A stretch of 64,000 nucleotides of DNA from Clavelina lepadiformis (GCF_947623445.1 NC_135243.1:9488501-9552500); one strand, 5' to 3'. Positions 25,641 through 46,220 are shown, numbered from the stretch's first letter. Program-made: numbers and translations. The notes: generated from the sequence alone by a model not told the origin.

Positions 25641-27222
25641 CAGTAGATGATCTTTTAGTATGGCCTGTAGTGTAGGCGCAATCGCGTGAGGCCCAGCATG
25701 CTGATCGGCGGTTTTAGGTCAGGGCGCAAGCTAGCTACTGGATTACCGGTAGCGGCGGGCCTAGGCTATGTCAATGCCCGTCCTCATGCGTGATGGTTGG
25801 CGCCTGCATCGGATTAACCAAAAGACAGTAAGGGCAATTGGCTTAGAGCAAACCAGAAATTGGCATCCCTATATTTTATGTGTTTGCAGGATGGGTTTAT
25901 GATATCGTTTTAGATAAGGGGAAGAAGGTGGCGTAGTGGTTAATGTTGAGCCAGACTGGAAAATATGGCAGTTTTCGACAAGAAATTTTATGTACAAAGA
26001 TGTAAAATTTAGGCGTGAACTGAAGCCTAAATTTTTGTTTTATAAATTGGCGCTCAAATAACCAAATAGTTATTTGTTAATTAATTATAAGTCAGCGTGA
26101 AGAGTAAAATATTAGGCGGGCTTATTGATGAATCTCCTGCGTGTACCACACTTTCCACTATATGTGTGGTAGGGCTCATATGCTGGAAGTCTCGGGTTCG
26201 AATCTTGCTTTTGCTTGACTTCTTCTTTGTTTGAATTTATTTTTGATCTAATTAAGTCATTAGAGGTGAGAGCTTGGGTTGGAAGGGATTAGTTTTAAAT
26301 CAATTTAAAGTTTGGCGAAAATATGTGATTTTAAATTAAAAAAATAGCATTTAAATTTGCAGGTTAGCTCCGTAATTTAATCAAGAGAAGTGAAAGTGTG
26401 GATCAGAGGGGAATTAATTAGTTTTAGGTTAATTTACGTGGAAAAATTAGTATGTAATTCTAAGTTGAAAAGTAGCATACATTTCAATTCACAGACAAGG
26501 TTAATTTCCATATTCCTAATTTTGAGTCTAGTGCAAAACCACAAGGTGCATTTGTATACTAAACCCCAGCTACTCAAATTGTGACGTCATCTCATCTGGT
26601 TGTGCACTTCTGCACTAGACCTGCATTTTCTTCATTCGGTAAACGCTGGCTGGTAAAATAAGTATTCTTCACCAGTGTCTGAAATAGGAAATACCGATTG
26701 ATTAGGTGCCAATCTTCATAGTGATTTTGATTTGAGTAGGCTAAGTATCGGTAACATACAGACAGAGTCTAGTCTAACTTGCATTAAGCTAATATAGGTA
26801 AGACAAAGCTACAATATACTATTACAACAGAAATACAATACAAAATACTCTATTATCTAGGTTTACATAGGGCTATAGGCCAGCACAGTCACATCACCTG
26901 CGCTATTTGCTAGTCCTTATTCTTTGTAGATTATACCCGTCATCTTTGATCAATTTTTACTGTTCTCATTGACTTTTCAAAGCACAGTATTACTTTCATC
27001 TGCCTATAGCTAAGCATGACCACGATTTAGCATTTACAGGAACGGGTAAATTTAACCCACCAAGCAACTTCATTCTATCCTGTAATTGTCTTTAAAAAAG
27101 GCAAAGTATAAATACTCGTTGTTAGAGAAAGCTTCGTTTAAATTTTTGCTTATATTGTACATGTATATAGTATTTAGGCCCCTGAAAATTCCTGAAGACC
27201 AAGTACATATATATGTCTAGTT
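25641..27222. other. Intergenic DNA with tRNA-like B-box fragment
   Basis: GGCGTAGTGGTTAATG near 25930 resembles an A-box region. CGGGTTCGAATCTTGC near 26193 holds an exact B-box core GGTTCGAATC. They are about 260 bases apart, so they are not one tRNA; SINE fragments are more likely. No coding exon is supported. Confidence 0.4.
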
Positions 27223-27626
27223 CAGTAGACTCCGCTTGTTATGACCACCTTGGAGCCAGACCATTTTGGTTGATGATATCCAAAAGGTCACAATAGTTGA
27301 AACATGCTATGATACCATTTACCCACGCCAGGATTGATATAGTTAGGCTCAAAATGACAAAAAACAGCAGATTTGTCATTTATTTTTTTAACATTAAACA
27401 GCAACATGAAAGTGAATGTAAGTAGATGAAATAAGAATACACAGGCACAATTGCCACTGTCAAGTTGCATAACTGACACAAAAAATTGACAAAGAACCCG
27501 AAAAAGATAAAGTGGTCATAATATCCAAAGACTGGTCATAGTAAGCGGACAATTTTATTTGACAAAATTCTTGACCGTACCAAATTGATCATATAAAGCG
27601 GGTGGCATATTAAGCGGATTCTACTG
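27223..27626. mobile_element. Pogo/Tc-type MITE
   Basis: The left end CAGTAGACTCCGCTTGTTAT and right end AAGCGGATTCTACTG are inverted over about 15 bases with one mismatch. Internal GGTCATA- and GCGGA-type repeats (TCATAGTAAGCGGAC near 27535) mirror the ends, as in pogo-related MITEs. It lies about 290 bases upstream of the CENP-L start. A related end fragment is in ECI2 intron 1 (5140-5196). Confidence 0.65.
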
Positions 27627-27913
27627 TATATATCCAGTACAATTATTCTATACAAAGAAATACAGAAGAATTTACCGATTTAAAATGCGAACTATCAGGT
27701 TAGATTTAAATGGTCTGGTCTAAGCTATTAACATAGGCTAAATAGACCATTTTTTCTGATAAGATTTACAAGGCTCTAACAACTTAGTCCAAGTTTTGCA
27801 TTTACATTTAGTGTAAATGTTAAAGTTATGTTACTTAAATATTTATTAAGCATTATATTTATATATAGAGTACCTGTATAAACATTACTTATCAAAGTTA
27901 AGCACACTACGCA

Positions 27914-30660
27914 ATGGAATCTGTGAAAAAAACTGTCAGCAAATATAAGTGCAACACCCCATTTCCAAGCACTCGTCAGAGAACAGTACGAAGGGAACAA
28001 CCGGTCAATCGAAGCATAAGAAGACGAACCATCAGTGCAAAGGACACTGACAGAACTTGCATGGGTATTTATATATCAGCTTTCGGGAATTTTTACCTAT
28101 GTTTTATTGTGGTATAGCACTAGGCATTAAGAACGTTTGCTTCTGTTTACTGGTCTGAGTAAACAGAATTTAAATTCAGGCAAGACCACACCCACTTACC
28201 GTACAGATGTTTTCATGCATTTCTTTATTTAGCCTGTTTTTCATTTGTTTAACTTGGTACTAATCCAGTTAGGGATTCCATTCTATAAAGTTCCAATTTA
28301 TTAATCTTTTAAGTATTAATGTACTTAGGTACTATGCCCAGTAACCTGTTTGTTGTCTCTGTTCAAAAAAAAAATTTTCTCTCAACATAAATAGGTGCTT
28401 TTAAATCAAAGTGGTCAAAACAGCAACTATGCTGTGTGTGTGGCATTTCAAATTGGGTATTTAGATGTTGGGCAGTGGGCTAGAGAATATTATGTTGTGT
28501 ATGCATACAGTATATTTTCATAAATTGTTTGTTTGATGCACTTGTGACATATTTTGTAGATATTACCAGAAAAACATGGCAGATATATTCCTGCTCGCCG
28601 CTTTATCACTTCGATTCTGATAAGAGCTCCTTGAAAAGATACTCACGTTTACTGTCTGCTACATTAACTGCTCATGGCCGAAGGGGTATGGGAATCAGCA
28701 CAGATGAGCAAGAAACTGGAACAAAAGCTGTGTTTACTGTTGCCATGGGTTTAGCTGTTTTATCCGGTATATACAAATTGTTACACTCATGTGCTTTGCC
28801 CTGTGTGAGATAATTTTGTGCAGGACACTTTTTAGTATAACTAGTTTTGCCATGTAACATCTCCTTTCCATGTAAACTACTGTACTAGTGAGTTTGTTCA
28901 GTTACTCTTTTCATTTTATCACTTTTATGTCAATAGTTTAAAGTGAGATTAGAATGCAGTCATTTTATTGTAATTGTAGACTATGAGATTCTACGACACA
29001 CGCATCAGCAACATATTTATCACATTTGTCTATTTGCCATTTTAGACATGTGAAAACCATTGCTAATATCTTATTTTTGATTTTCAGATGAACCTGATGC
29101 AATTAAACTTACCATAAACACAAATGAAGGGAAATCGGTTGCAGAGTTCTACTTTTGTTCTGTTGAAGCAGAACCTGTCATAAAAGACATGGCTGAAATT
29201 CCTGTAAAACGTAAAGGACGAAAGCAGAGGTTGGCTGACCAATTTACCACACTGCCTTTGTTTCTTTGCAAGGGAAATCTAACAACTAGAAAACACGTCT
29301 TCAATTGGCTAAAGGTTAGTTTTGACTATTTACTGAGTTGAATTTCACCTATTGTGAAGTTATTGAAGTGAAATGTCATGCATAAATGTTTGCTCAAGAT
29401 TTTTATTTCCATTTAAAATTTATGATCCGTTTTCTGCAGACAGAATTTGATTGCAACATTCGAAAAATTGAATTCAGTTGTTTATCATTGACTTGGATGC
29501 TAGCAATGTGGGCAAATATATCTTTAAAGCAAAAAAAATCAAAAAGCACCAAAATATCATGGAAAATACCGGTACCAGACATTGGGATTAACACAATCGA
29601 AACTTCTTTCACAGCCGAATCAATTTCCAAATTATGGACCAAGTAAGTGTTTGCGTTTACTGAAAAAGATATATCAGGGGTGCCGAATACATCGATTGCA
29701 TGCCAATAAAAATTGTTAGTATTTTTAGGTACTAGCTCAAAGCACTTAAATATTTTATGATTGAAGTACCTAACCAGTAAATGGCCCTTGTTTAGCAAAT
29801 GATATAAGAACTTCTCTTATTGGTCAATCATTTTGACCTCGTTTTTGTAAATGTAGCTCATGAGCCTAAAAAGTTTGCATGCCACTGATGTAATAATGTA
29901 TTTTATTAATACATTTTGAACATACTGTAGCATGAATAATTAATTAATGGATATATCGTGCCAAGTTGAAGGATTTAAGATATGATATAATTTTGCAGTG
30001 TTCATCCATCTGGTTCTGATTTAATTTCAGTTGAAGAAGTGGAGAATTTTATTGGTGGCATCGAAGATCATCTCACACAGCACTTTAAGATAAAGTTTCA
30101 GGTCAAATATAATTATTTAGTTGGTATCTTCAAATTTTTTTGATCACTCTTTTTCGGTCACTGACAGAAATAAAGTTTAACATGTAGTTCTATAGTCTTG
30201 AATAAATTTTATGCTAATGAATTGCTGTCCAGCTTTCATTTTATATTAATTTCAGATGTTGCCAATAACTTCTTTGAATTTGGAAATAGGACTCTTCCAC
30301 AATGAAGGCAAAATAAAGGTACTTTGCAAAATTATATTTTGTTGAATTGATTACAAAGTAAAAGAAGCTTTTGTAATTTGGGTGTGAGACAAACTTAATG
30401 ATAAAGACTTTAAAAGCAACAATAATTTTAGATGGAAAAGATATTAAATCTATAATTTTGCAATATCTAAGAAAATGTTTTTATGTATGTTCAAGATAAA
30501 CATTGATGAAGTTGAAGTTGCCAATTTCTTATTACATTGGTTGTAGGTTTTGTCTATGCGTCACGTACACACAGTGCTAACTCATCTCTCCTGCTTGGCT
30601 ATTGAGCAGTTGGACTGGACACAATACTCCACATCAAGTGATACCACGCCTACAACATGA
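27914..30660 (+). CDS. CENPL: Centromere protein L (seven exons)
   Basis: Exons are 27914-28064, 28560-28766, 29088-29314, 29440-29642, 29999-30101, 30256-30318 and 30547-30660. All phases agree and give 355 residues, close to the 344 of human CENP-L. CENP-L pairs with CENP-N in the constitutive centromere-associated network at kinetochores. The identification rests on collinear family motifs: DITRKTWQIYSCSPLYHF with LKRYSRLLSA (exon 2), LPLFLCKGN and TEFDCNI (exons 3-4), LSLTWMLAMW (exon 4), EEVENFI with HFKIKF (exon 5), and HNEGKIKVLS (exons 6-7). The first exon encodes a basic, probably disordered N-terminus rich in Arg and Thr. An in-frame read-through at the exon 2 donor gives only a short spurious extension. 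The gene is tail-to-tail with copine. Confidence 0.93.
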
Positions 30661-30784
30661 TTTGACTTCAACAACATCTATTTAAAAAACAATCAGTAAA
30701 CCGCTGCCTCGGGCATATTTTCCTTTGGTTGCTGTGATGGAATTTCTGGTTTTAAAGATTTTCTATGTATTTTAATAGTCACAA

Positions 30785-30846
30785 TGTTTTATACTGCCGA
30801 GTTGTTATTTTGTGATGTTTTATACTGCCGAGTTGTTATTTTGTGA
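30785..30846 (+). repeat. Exact 31-bp tandem duplication in CENP-L 3' UTR
   Basis: Units 30785-30815 and 30816-30846 are identical (starting TGTTTTATACTGCCGAG). The pair lies 125 bases past the CENP-L stop and before the poly(A) signal. Perfect identity suggests a recent slip or duplication, and it may vary in copy number between individuals. Confidence 0.85.
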
Positions 30847-30918
30847 TTTCTGCTTGCCTTGGCACTTACAAATAGGTGAAAAGTGTTTTTAGATGTGAAT
30901 TCTTTTTGGTTCTTTTCT

Positions 30919-30924
30919 AATAAA
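30919..30924 (+). terminator. CENP-L poly(A) signal
   Basis: A canonical AATAAA hexamer lies about 260 bases after the CENP-L stop codon and is the first good candidate on that strand. Confidence 0.6.
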
Positions 30925-31758
30925 AAGTATATAATGAAAGTTGTAACTTGTATTTATCTCATTATGAGGGAAAACAAAAGGCAAAAATCGCAATTTAAGC
31001 AGCACTGACGCTTTGTTAAAATCAGTGGAACAGTAAAAAACATCATAAAGCAAAATGACTAGATCTAAATAATAAGGCTGCTATGGCATTATTTATAGGT
31101 GTGAAAACTCTGGGAATGTATTAACGTGGGCCATGTGGTTATTTTGTCACAAATGGACTAACGGGCACTGACACATGTGATATAAAGTTCGAAAAATACA
31201 TTAACATTACAGGTAAAACACAACCACTTGCAAGATTGCAGCATGAGACATCTCTGTATAACCATAATATCAAAAATAAATTTTTCTTTTCCTGACATGA
31301 TTTCTATGAACACACAAAGATTACTACCATTTAGAGCAAATTGAAATTAATCTCTACATCAAGGAACATTAGTACAACAAAAAATTCTTCGGAAATGAAA
31401 AACATATTTACAGTAGTGCACAACTAATGCAAAAGGTGTATAATAGAGGCAGATGATACAAACAAGTTACATCACTTTAAACAATGCAAGTTGGATATAC
31501 AACAGTACTTTCAATATTCCTTACACCAATTCTGATTAAAAGGCTGAAAATTACTTCTTGACTAAATCTATAATGAATTTAATGGGAATACCACCACTGC
31601 TATTGCCATTTCGATGCGATATAACGAAGCTTATATTATACAACAACATCTTTTTGTAAGTATGTTTTGGTACAATACCACTATTGTAAAAGGCATTACT
31701 CACATTTTTCTAAAAAAACACAAACATAGTACAACATTTTTCAGTACAGTACCGTTGC
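30925..31758. other. Intergenic region between CENP-L and copine 3' ends
   Basis: This is the tail-to-tail spacer. It probably contains the copine 3' UTR (minus strand). No coding exon or mobile element was recognised. Confidence 0.5.
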
Positions 31759-37904
<6,146 letters not shown>

Positions 37905-38015
37905 TTTACAGTATCTTAATAATTATCAGTATCATATAACATCTCTAACAGGATATATAACGTTACATTGCAAATTCGTCGGGGTCAAATTTTATATTAT
38001 GGTATAGTATTAGAA

Positions 38016-38050
38016 CAGTGGTTCTTAAACTGTGGGTGTGGCATGCAACA
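38016..38050 (+). mobile_element. hAT-type terminal fragment at copine duplication edge
   Basis: CAGTGGTTCTTAAACTGTGG is a typical hAT end. The same end, inverted, occurs at about 42809-42843 next to the copine pseudogene. Homology between the two loci stops about 35 bases inside it. No opposite end with a TATTAGAA target duplication was found nearby, so only a fragment is called. Confidence 0.6.
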
Positions 38051-41000
38051 TTCTTGCTGGTTGCGTTTATCCATCATAAGACTATAAGAAGTACATATAA
38101 ATCACGTAGTAGCGGTCACCCAGATCCATTAGTGCTGCATAACAAGGTTTCATAGACTGAAATTTTAAAGTTATTTCAAACTACAGTATCTGATTTTAAG
38201 TCGTCTCAACTTACGCAACTACGCGAATTCGGTATGCTGGTTAGGCTAGTGCAAAAAACCTACTGACCTGATGTCCAACCATTGACATTATAATACATTA
38301 CACTATACTGTATATAGTATTACCAACTAAACTATGTGACGTAACATGTAACGTTTACATTGTTGGACGTCAGACCAAAGATTGGCAAATTGGAGGACGA
38401 CCTACGCTAAACCAACTGTAGCTAAGTTGGAGAGGTCTTTCCGAATTAACAACTAGTACAACAAAAGAAATTTAAACCAGAAAGAGCAGCCTTATAAATC
38501 GAGTGTGATTTGCAGCAAGAATCCGCTAATATTACAGTACTATTACTAATGATCACAAGAAAAGCTAGCACGAGATTTTCTTTCGTATCGAAGTTGTTTA
38601 TCAGTGACGTCATAAATCACATGACCTACAGCACGTAAATAATTAATATGACCGCAATTGCGTTTTGGTTCCGTGTTATTTTGCTTCTGTGTAAAAAAGT
38701 AGGTATAGTAAAGCAGCCCGCAAAGCCAGGATGTTTCTTGAATACAATTTCGTTTTTTTTTCGGTACCCATATTTCCGAAATTTCTATAACACTCAAACT
38801 TAGGTGGGTTAAAACATTCCTAATTCCGAATATAAACAAAACAGCTTGGCTTACCGACCCACATTCAAAATCAAATTGTCCATCCCGTCAAAATTGGGCG
38901 GAGCCGGAAAACCTGGGGCTTTGGGCCTCAAAATCCGGATTGAAATGCCTTGAAATGAAATCTATTGTCATATAGGCTGCTTATACCACTTCACGCCTAC
39001 TTCCTGTTCATTGATCCTGGTGACCAATTCACCAATTCACCAACTCGAGCAATAAGTTACTACAAGATAAGAAACAGCAGCAAAAAACAATTCAAAAATG
39101 CAATCAGAACTTGTACAGAAGCTACCTCAGTAACTAAGGTTAGAAAGATGAGGAATTATCACTGAGTTAAATTCGTGAAAAGACTTTCAACAGTCCAAGT
39201 ATAAGGATTATGATGAAAGAATACTGTAGTGAAATGTTCATCGACTACGACGTAATTTAATAGTTTGGATATTACCAAGTGGCAGGCGCACCCAATCGCT
39301 ACAAATGATATACTGTATTGACAAACCGTTTTCAAAGTGGATAGGATTTAAGATTGCTTCAACAAAATGTTTCAAAAGTTTAGTCTAAAATTTCTGCCAT
39401 TGCTGCCCAATCGCCCAAAATGCCTGGCACGTAATATTTTGATTTTTTACGTTTCAGAAAACGCTTATAAAGCCTCGAAATGAAATGCAGTTTGATAACG
39501 TCTCATTTGTACATACAGTTGTTGGCAGTTTATAGCGTAGCCTACAATTTTATAACACTATAGTAAACGATTTTGTAACGCCGTATAACCCGCCTACAGA
39601 ATTTTCGCAAGGATTAGTAAGTGTTTTGTTAAACTGTGCTTGTAGACAGGGCCGTGTAGAGCGCCAGAAAGTAAGTTTGGGCACCTGCAAAAATTAGTTA
39701 GGCCTAAGCTCGTAATTCCTAAATGTAAATTCATAAATGATCAGTTGCCACCACTGTAAATTTTTCACACTATAAGTTACATAGGAATCTTAATTACAAC
39801 GCTTTTATGCTATTCCAGTGCAAGTTAAAATCGAGAGGTCATATTAATTTCATCATTGAAGACCATATAAACGTCTTTGGCTACCTGTTAATAACTTACT
39901 GTAGGCCTAAAGGTTTTGAAAAATTTGGTTTTTATACCATTTGAAGTCAATAAATTGGTGTAAAGAAAAATTACATTAAATGAGAGTGTTCGTTTTTAGT
40001 TTCATTTTTATTGACTTCACATAAATGTAAAATAATACAGATTATATAACAAAACTTTACCCACTCAAATGTCAAAGCTTGCGTTTTTTATAAGTTATAC
40101 TGCAGGATAAGAGTTTAGGAGAAAACTAGAACACAATTTGAGGGTCCACATCTCGCCTACAAAGCTACAAGCTGATGCTTAACTACGATGTTGTTGGAAT
40201 TTGAATGCAGTAATCGATAAAAACACAAAACTTCGTATTTCTTGTACAAAAGTTTTTAAACTTTTTAACTTTCTATTACTACATAGCCTACTTCGCTTAT
40301 GGAAGCCTGACAATGAATGTGATTTGCAAATAATATGCTTCATTTAAAGTCGTAGACCCGGACCAATTGACCCGCCTGACCTCCCTTTACACTATGGGAC
40401 CTGAGCGCCCTCACCCGCCGCGGCGGTTGTGGGTACTCGCATTACCCGTGCGGGTAATGTTTTAAAATGCGAAGCGGGTATACTATACTATAATTATAGA
40501 ACACATCATTTACCAAGGGCTGAAATAGCTTACACTGACAATCTCAAAAAATTTATCTGTATCTCAAACCAAAAAACAAAAGCGTAATTTTTAATGTAAA
40601 TATCCAAGTAAGAAACAGTCCTTCAAACAAATATAAAACTTTTCACACGGGAAACCAAAAAGTTTAAACGTTTTGCAATCCTCTACAGTGTACATTACTA
40701 AAATTGCATATGCTACTTTTTAGTCTAATACATGACGATTTCGATAAGTTACGTTTTGTGGTGCTAAACTATAACTTGGAATGATATTGCAATCTTTTTC
40801 TCGCACTGAGGAAAGTCTTTGCACTCACCGCTCTAGCCCGATTATACACCGAATTCGTCTTTTGTGCAAGTTCCGATGGATGCAGATTTTATATATATTT
40901 TTTGTGCAGCTCAAACTTTGTACTGTTCACCAAGGTTCCGTGTGAATTCAACTCCTCCCAACTCAATCCGGTTGATTTCAACCTCGGTTAAATCCGGGAC

Positions 41001-42406
41001 CATCAGTCACCAGGACCAGTAAACAAAAGCAAGCGTCGTTAATACCTTGCTCAAAGGCATTATACAACGTTAGCACAACTGAGAATTGAAAGCCGCTCAC
41101 TTATTTACGAGCGAGGAATATACGTTAATTGCTTCATTACCAATTCGACACATACAAACTTATTTGTCAGGATTTGAATCAGTATAGTCGTAAAACTTTC
41201 AATTAACGATACATAACGATAGGAATAATTAACGATACATCACTATAAATAGTAAAACTATTTAATGTCAACCAACTTTTGCGTTGTTGTGCGAATAGTT
41301 TTTTTATCTTCAAAATAAGCAATATATATATAGGCTAGGAATTGACCATCAACGGCGTTAAGCTTCTTCTTATTGTCTGGTTTTATTTTCACTTTTGTAA
41401 TACTTTTGGTGCTACAAACAATTATTATTTATACATCAAACGTTTACGAGTACTTTCATAAACGAAACAACTTACACTGTGAAGATGGCGCCATGCGAAC
41501 ATAACCCATTCCTTGCCAACTGTTTCGCTTCCGAGCGGCCAATACCTTGCGTGATACTATAAGGACCGTTTTTGAAACAAGATAAATGTGAAGATAAAAA
41601 TTTCAAAGCTAAACAACATGGAGACCAAGGTTTAAAACATTGTCTTCTGCAAAAATATTGTAATTATTGGATTTTGATTGAGAAATAGAATAAGGGAGAT
41701 AAAAAGGGATGAATGAGAAAAGAAGATTGTATGAAACATCACGAAATGGTTGCAAAGAATTTTAACATGTTGCTTGGACACAAAACTCTTCCATCCCTTG
41801 TAAAATAATTCATCGTTTTGTATATATTTTTAAATTACATCAGCAACGAAAATTTTTTTATAAACTACATGAGAAGCATCTGAAAAGTACTTCGTTTTAA
41901 AAACATTCTTGCAAAATTTAGAAGAATGATGATGGTACAATCCCAAATATATATTTTTTGAATAAAATTTAAGCAAGAATTAATTTTTTAAAGTAAATCC
42001 TTAAATTTGAGAATATGACATCACTTACTGTCGGTGTACGATTTAAGTTGTGCAGCAAAGACTATTTCAATATGACTGATTTCTTACCACAAAATCACCG
42101 CTGGGAAAACTCCTCTTTAACTGTATTGACGAAGCATGTATCTACATAAAGCTAGCAGCAAATATTACAACTTAATTTGCAGATACATATTACAAAATCC
42201 ACTAGAATTGAGCGGAGTAGGAAAATTATAGCATTAGTTTGCAGATTGGTAAGATATGATATTGCGTTGTACGCCATCTATTTTGAACAAGAGAATCTTC
42301 TTATTTGATGCAAGCATCAACAAACTATTTAGGGCTTACACTAATGGGCGATTTGGAGTGTTAGAGCAATTTGGTGTATTTAATTCCTGATACGAAAAGA
42401 AGATGG
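38051..42406. other. Spacer between copine and its inverted copy
   Basis: This 4.4-kb spacer separates the inverted copine segments. TGACGTCA lies at 38605-38612, about 700 bases upstream of the copine start. CAGGGCCGTGTAGAGCG near 39650 resembles one hAT end without a partner. AAGATGGCGCCATGCG near 41481 resembles a YY1-type promoter motif. GC-rich palindromes sit near 40.42 kb. No coding exon was recognised. Confidence 0.45.
40415..40459. repeat. Adjacent GC-rich palindromes
   Basis: CCGCCGCGGCGG (40415-40426) is a perfect 12-bp palindrome. CATTACCCGTGCGGGTAATG (40440-40459) is palindromic apart from its central two bases. Both stand out in an AT-rich background. They may be the ends or middle of a decayed element, or protein-binding sites. 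Confidence 0.6.
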
Positions 42407-42690
42407 AATGGCTCGTTTGCATGACGAGCGCGAGAGAGAGTAACTCTATCATGACTAAACGCGACAGGCTGTATGCTCTAATTCAGCACCCAGTAGTGGT
42501 GTAAGCAAATGTAGATGCAGAAATGTACTACAAATAAAGTAGTAATAGCGTCTACTAATGTAGAAATAGCAGATCAAATCCAATGATATTGAAATGTCAG
42601 CGTCAACTTGCAATTGAGACTTGAAAGCGTCTTATGATAAGATTCCTGAAAGATCTCAGTAGCACCCTGATACTTTTCTTTTAATGGTTT
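42407..42690 (-). repeat. Stand-alone copy of foldback-element module X
   Basis: The reverse complement matches 49385-49660 nearly throughout, including GAGAGAGAGTAACTCTATCA, TGGTGTAAGCAAATGTAG and CTACTAATGTAGAAATAGC. Part of it also matches 54240-54385. It sits outside the foldback borders, just upstream of the copine pseudogene, in the orientation opposite to the left-arm copy. Confidence 0.75.
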
Positions 42691-42773
42691 AATAACTTAG
42701 ATAGAACTTATGGCAAGTATGACGTTATGTAATAGCGCGGTAAATATCAGAAATTTAATTATAATGATACAAC

Positions 42774-42803
42774 TTGGAAGACAATGGAAACAGTGTCTTC
42801 CAA
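42774..42803. repeat. Perfect 10-bp-stem hairpin at duplication junction
   Basis: TTGGAAGACA (42774-42783) and TGTCTTCCAA (42794-42803) are exact inverted copies with a 10-base loop. They end within about 5 bases of the point where similarity to the original copine locus begins. Confidence 0.75.
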
Positions 42804-42932
42804 ACGTTGCATGCCACACCCACAGTTTAAGAACCACTGTTCTAATACTATACCATAATATAAAATTTCACCCCGACGAATTTGCAATGTAACGTTATAT
42901 GTCCTGTTAGAGATGTTATATGATACTGATAA

Positions 42933-44778
<1,846 letters not shown>

Positions 44779-45398
44779 AAACCACGTATAGTCGTGGCCG
44801 TTCCTTATCGCGATACGTACCGGAACGGACTACAAAGTTAGTCCTTAAAAAGACTTTATGGTATTATCATTGCTAAATATGATTTTTAAATGCCCGTAAA
44901 AGGTAGGCAATAGGGTAGGTCGATAAATAGAAAAAATTGTTACGTTCAATATTAAACAATACCTTCTAAATTTTGTGTTACTAATTAGTGTTTTAGTGGC
45001 TGATTCAGGATGGCTGCTGAAGGTCTATCGTTTCAAACATACCAGAAGGAATGTCTACAAATCGGTATTGAGCAAAAAAGCTGACGTGCAGTTCTGAGAA
45101 AAACACTCCTACTTGAAAATTGTTTCTGCGCCGCAAGCAATGTAAGTCTTGGACTAACATAAAATATAAATTAACTTTCAAGTTTAAAGCAAAATATAAA
45201 TGCATTTTGCAGCAAGTAGTTAGCATATTGAGTTTAAATATGTTTAAACGACTTGAACAGCTTAATGTCTTGCGCTAATTGTCATAACTAGCCCTTATTC
45301 CTACGGAATTCTTGTGCAGATCTGATGATATTGTGATGTTATTAAAGTATTCGTTCGTGTGTTTAACAATAAGCGTTGTGCTATATTTTCGTCGTGTT

Positions 45399-45505
45399 TA
45401 GTATACGCGACGCGGTTTGGATTACTTCCAAATTACGTCATTCGTACTACAGCGTTCAATGCGTTAGTTCTCAATTGTTCAGTCTGGTATTGGCAATCTA
45501 ATAGC
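45399..45505 (+). repeat. Direct repeat flanking transposase, outer copy
   Basis: The stretch TATACGCGACGCGGTTTGGA through GGTATTGGCAATCTAATAG is repeated in the same orientation at 47129-47232. In the right arm the inverted pair lies at about 58380-58482 and 57137-57234. The two repeats bracket the Tc1-like remnant. Confidence 0.8.
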
Positions 45506-45591
45506 TTTCAAAGATAAGCTATTTTCACTACTTATACATGTTTCATGGGGGTTAGGTTTATGATAGCATGGTTATAGACAGTACATTAACT

Positions 45592-46074
45592 CAGCGTGAT
45601 CCAACTACTTTTGACTTACGGGCCCCTTTACAAAAACGTGACAACTTGCGGGCCATTTCCAATACTATTACCACTGTTATGACGTAACAAACAAATGGAT
45701 GATGCGATGCAACGATGCTGTCGCAATTATTGGATTATGCCAAATTTCTGAGTGTTGCGCAATAGCCAGTATTAGGGTTCCAATTTAAAAGATACATAAC
45801 ATGAAAACTGTGGAATATTTAAAGGAAACAAAAACGTCCGGAACACTAGGTACAGGTCTTTAAGAAGCCCAGCTGTACCGACGAGACCTGATAGGTTGAA
45901 ACAGTATAGGCCCTGCTGTCTACAGCTTTGAATTAATATTTTGACACTTTTTATCCAAATGCTATACTTGTTCTAATTGAAATAAATTAAATCAATACTG
46001 TGAAAGCTCGCGGGCCGCAAAAATTTTATCGGCGGGCCGCATGCGGCCCGCGGGCTTGTAGTTGGACCACGCTG
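45592..46074. mobile_element. hAT-type MITE inserted in left arm only
   Basis: The 483-bp element starts CAGCGTGATCCAACTAC and ends GTAGTTGGACCACGCTG. It is flanked by exact 8-bp duplications CATTAACT (45584-45591 and 46075-46082). The interior near 46030 has the GCGGGCCGCATGCGGCCCGC palindrome usual in hAT MITEs. The right arm has the uninterrupted empty site near 58284-58293, so this insertion post-dates formation of the arms. Confidence 0.93.
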
Positions 46075-46220
46075 CATTAACTAATACAATTTGTGAGACG
46101 TCACAGAATTAATGGTGACGGCATTACGCATTTTTATTACGTCATTTATTAATACTTATAAATTAGAACGGCAGTTAAACATTAAAGGCTTACACAAAGT
46201 GCAGAACTTGGTATGTTAAC

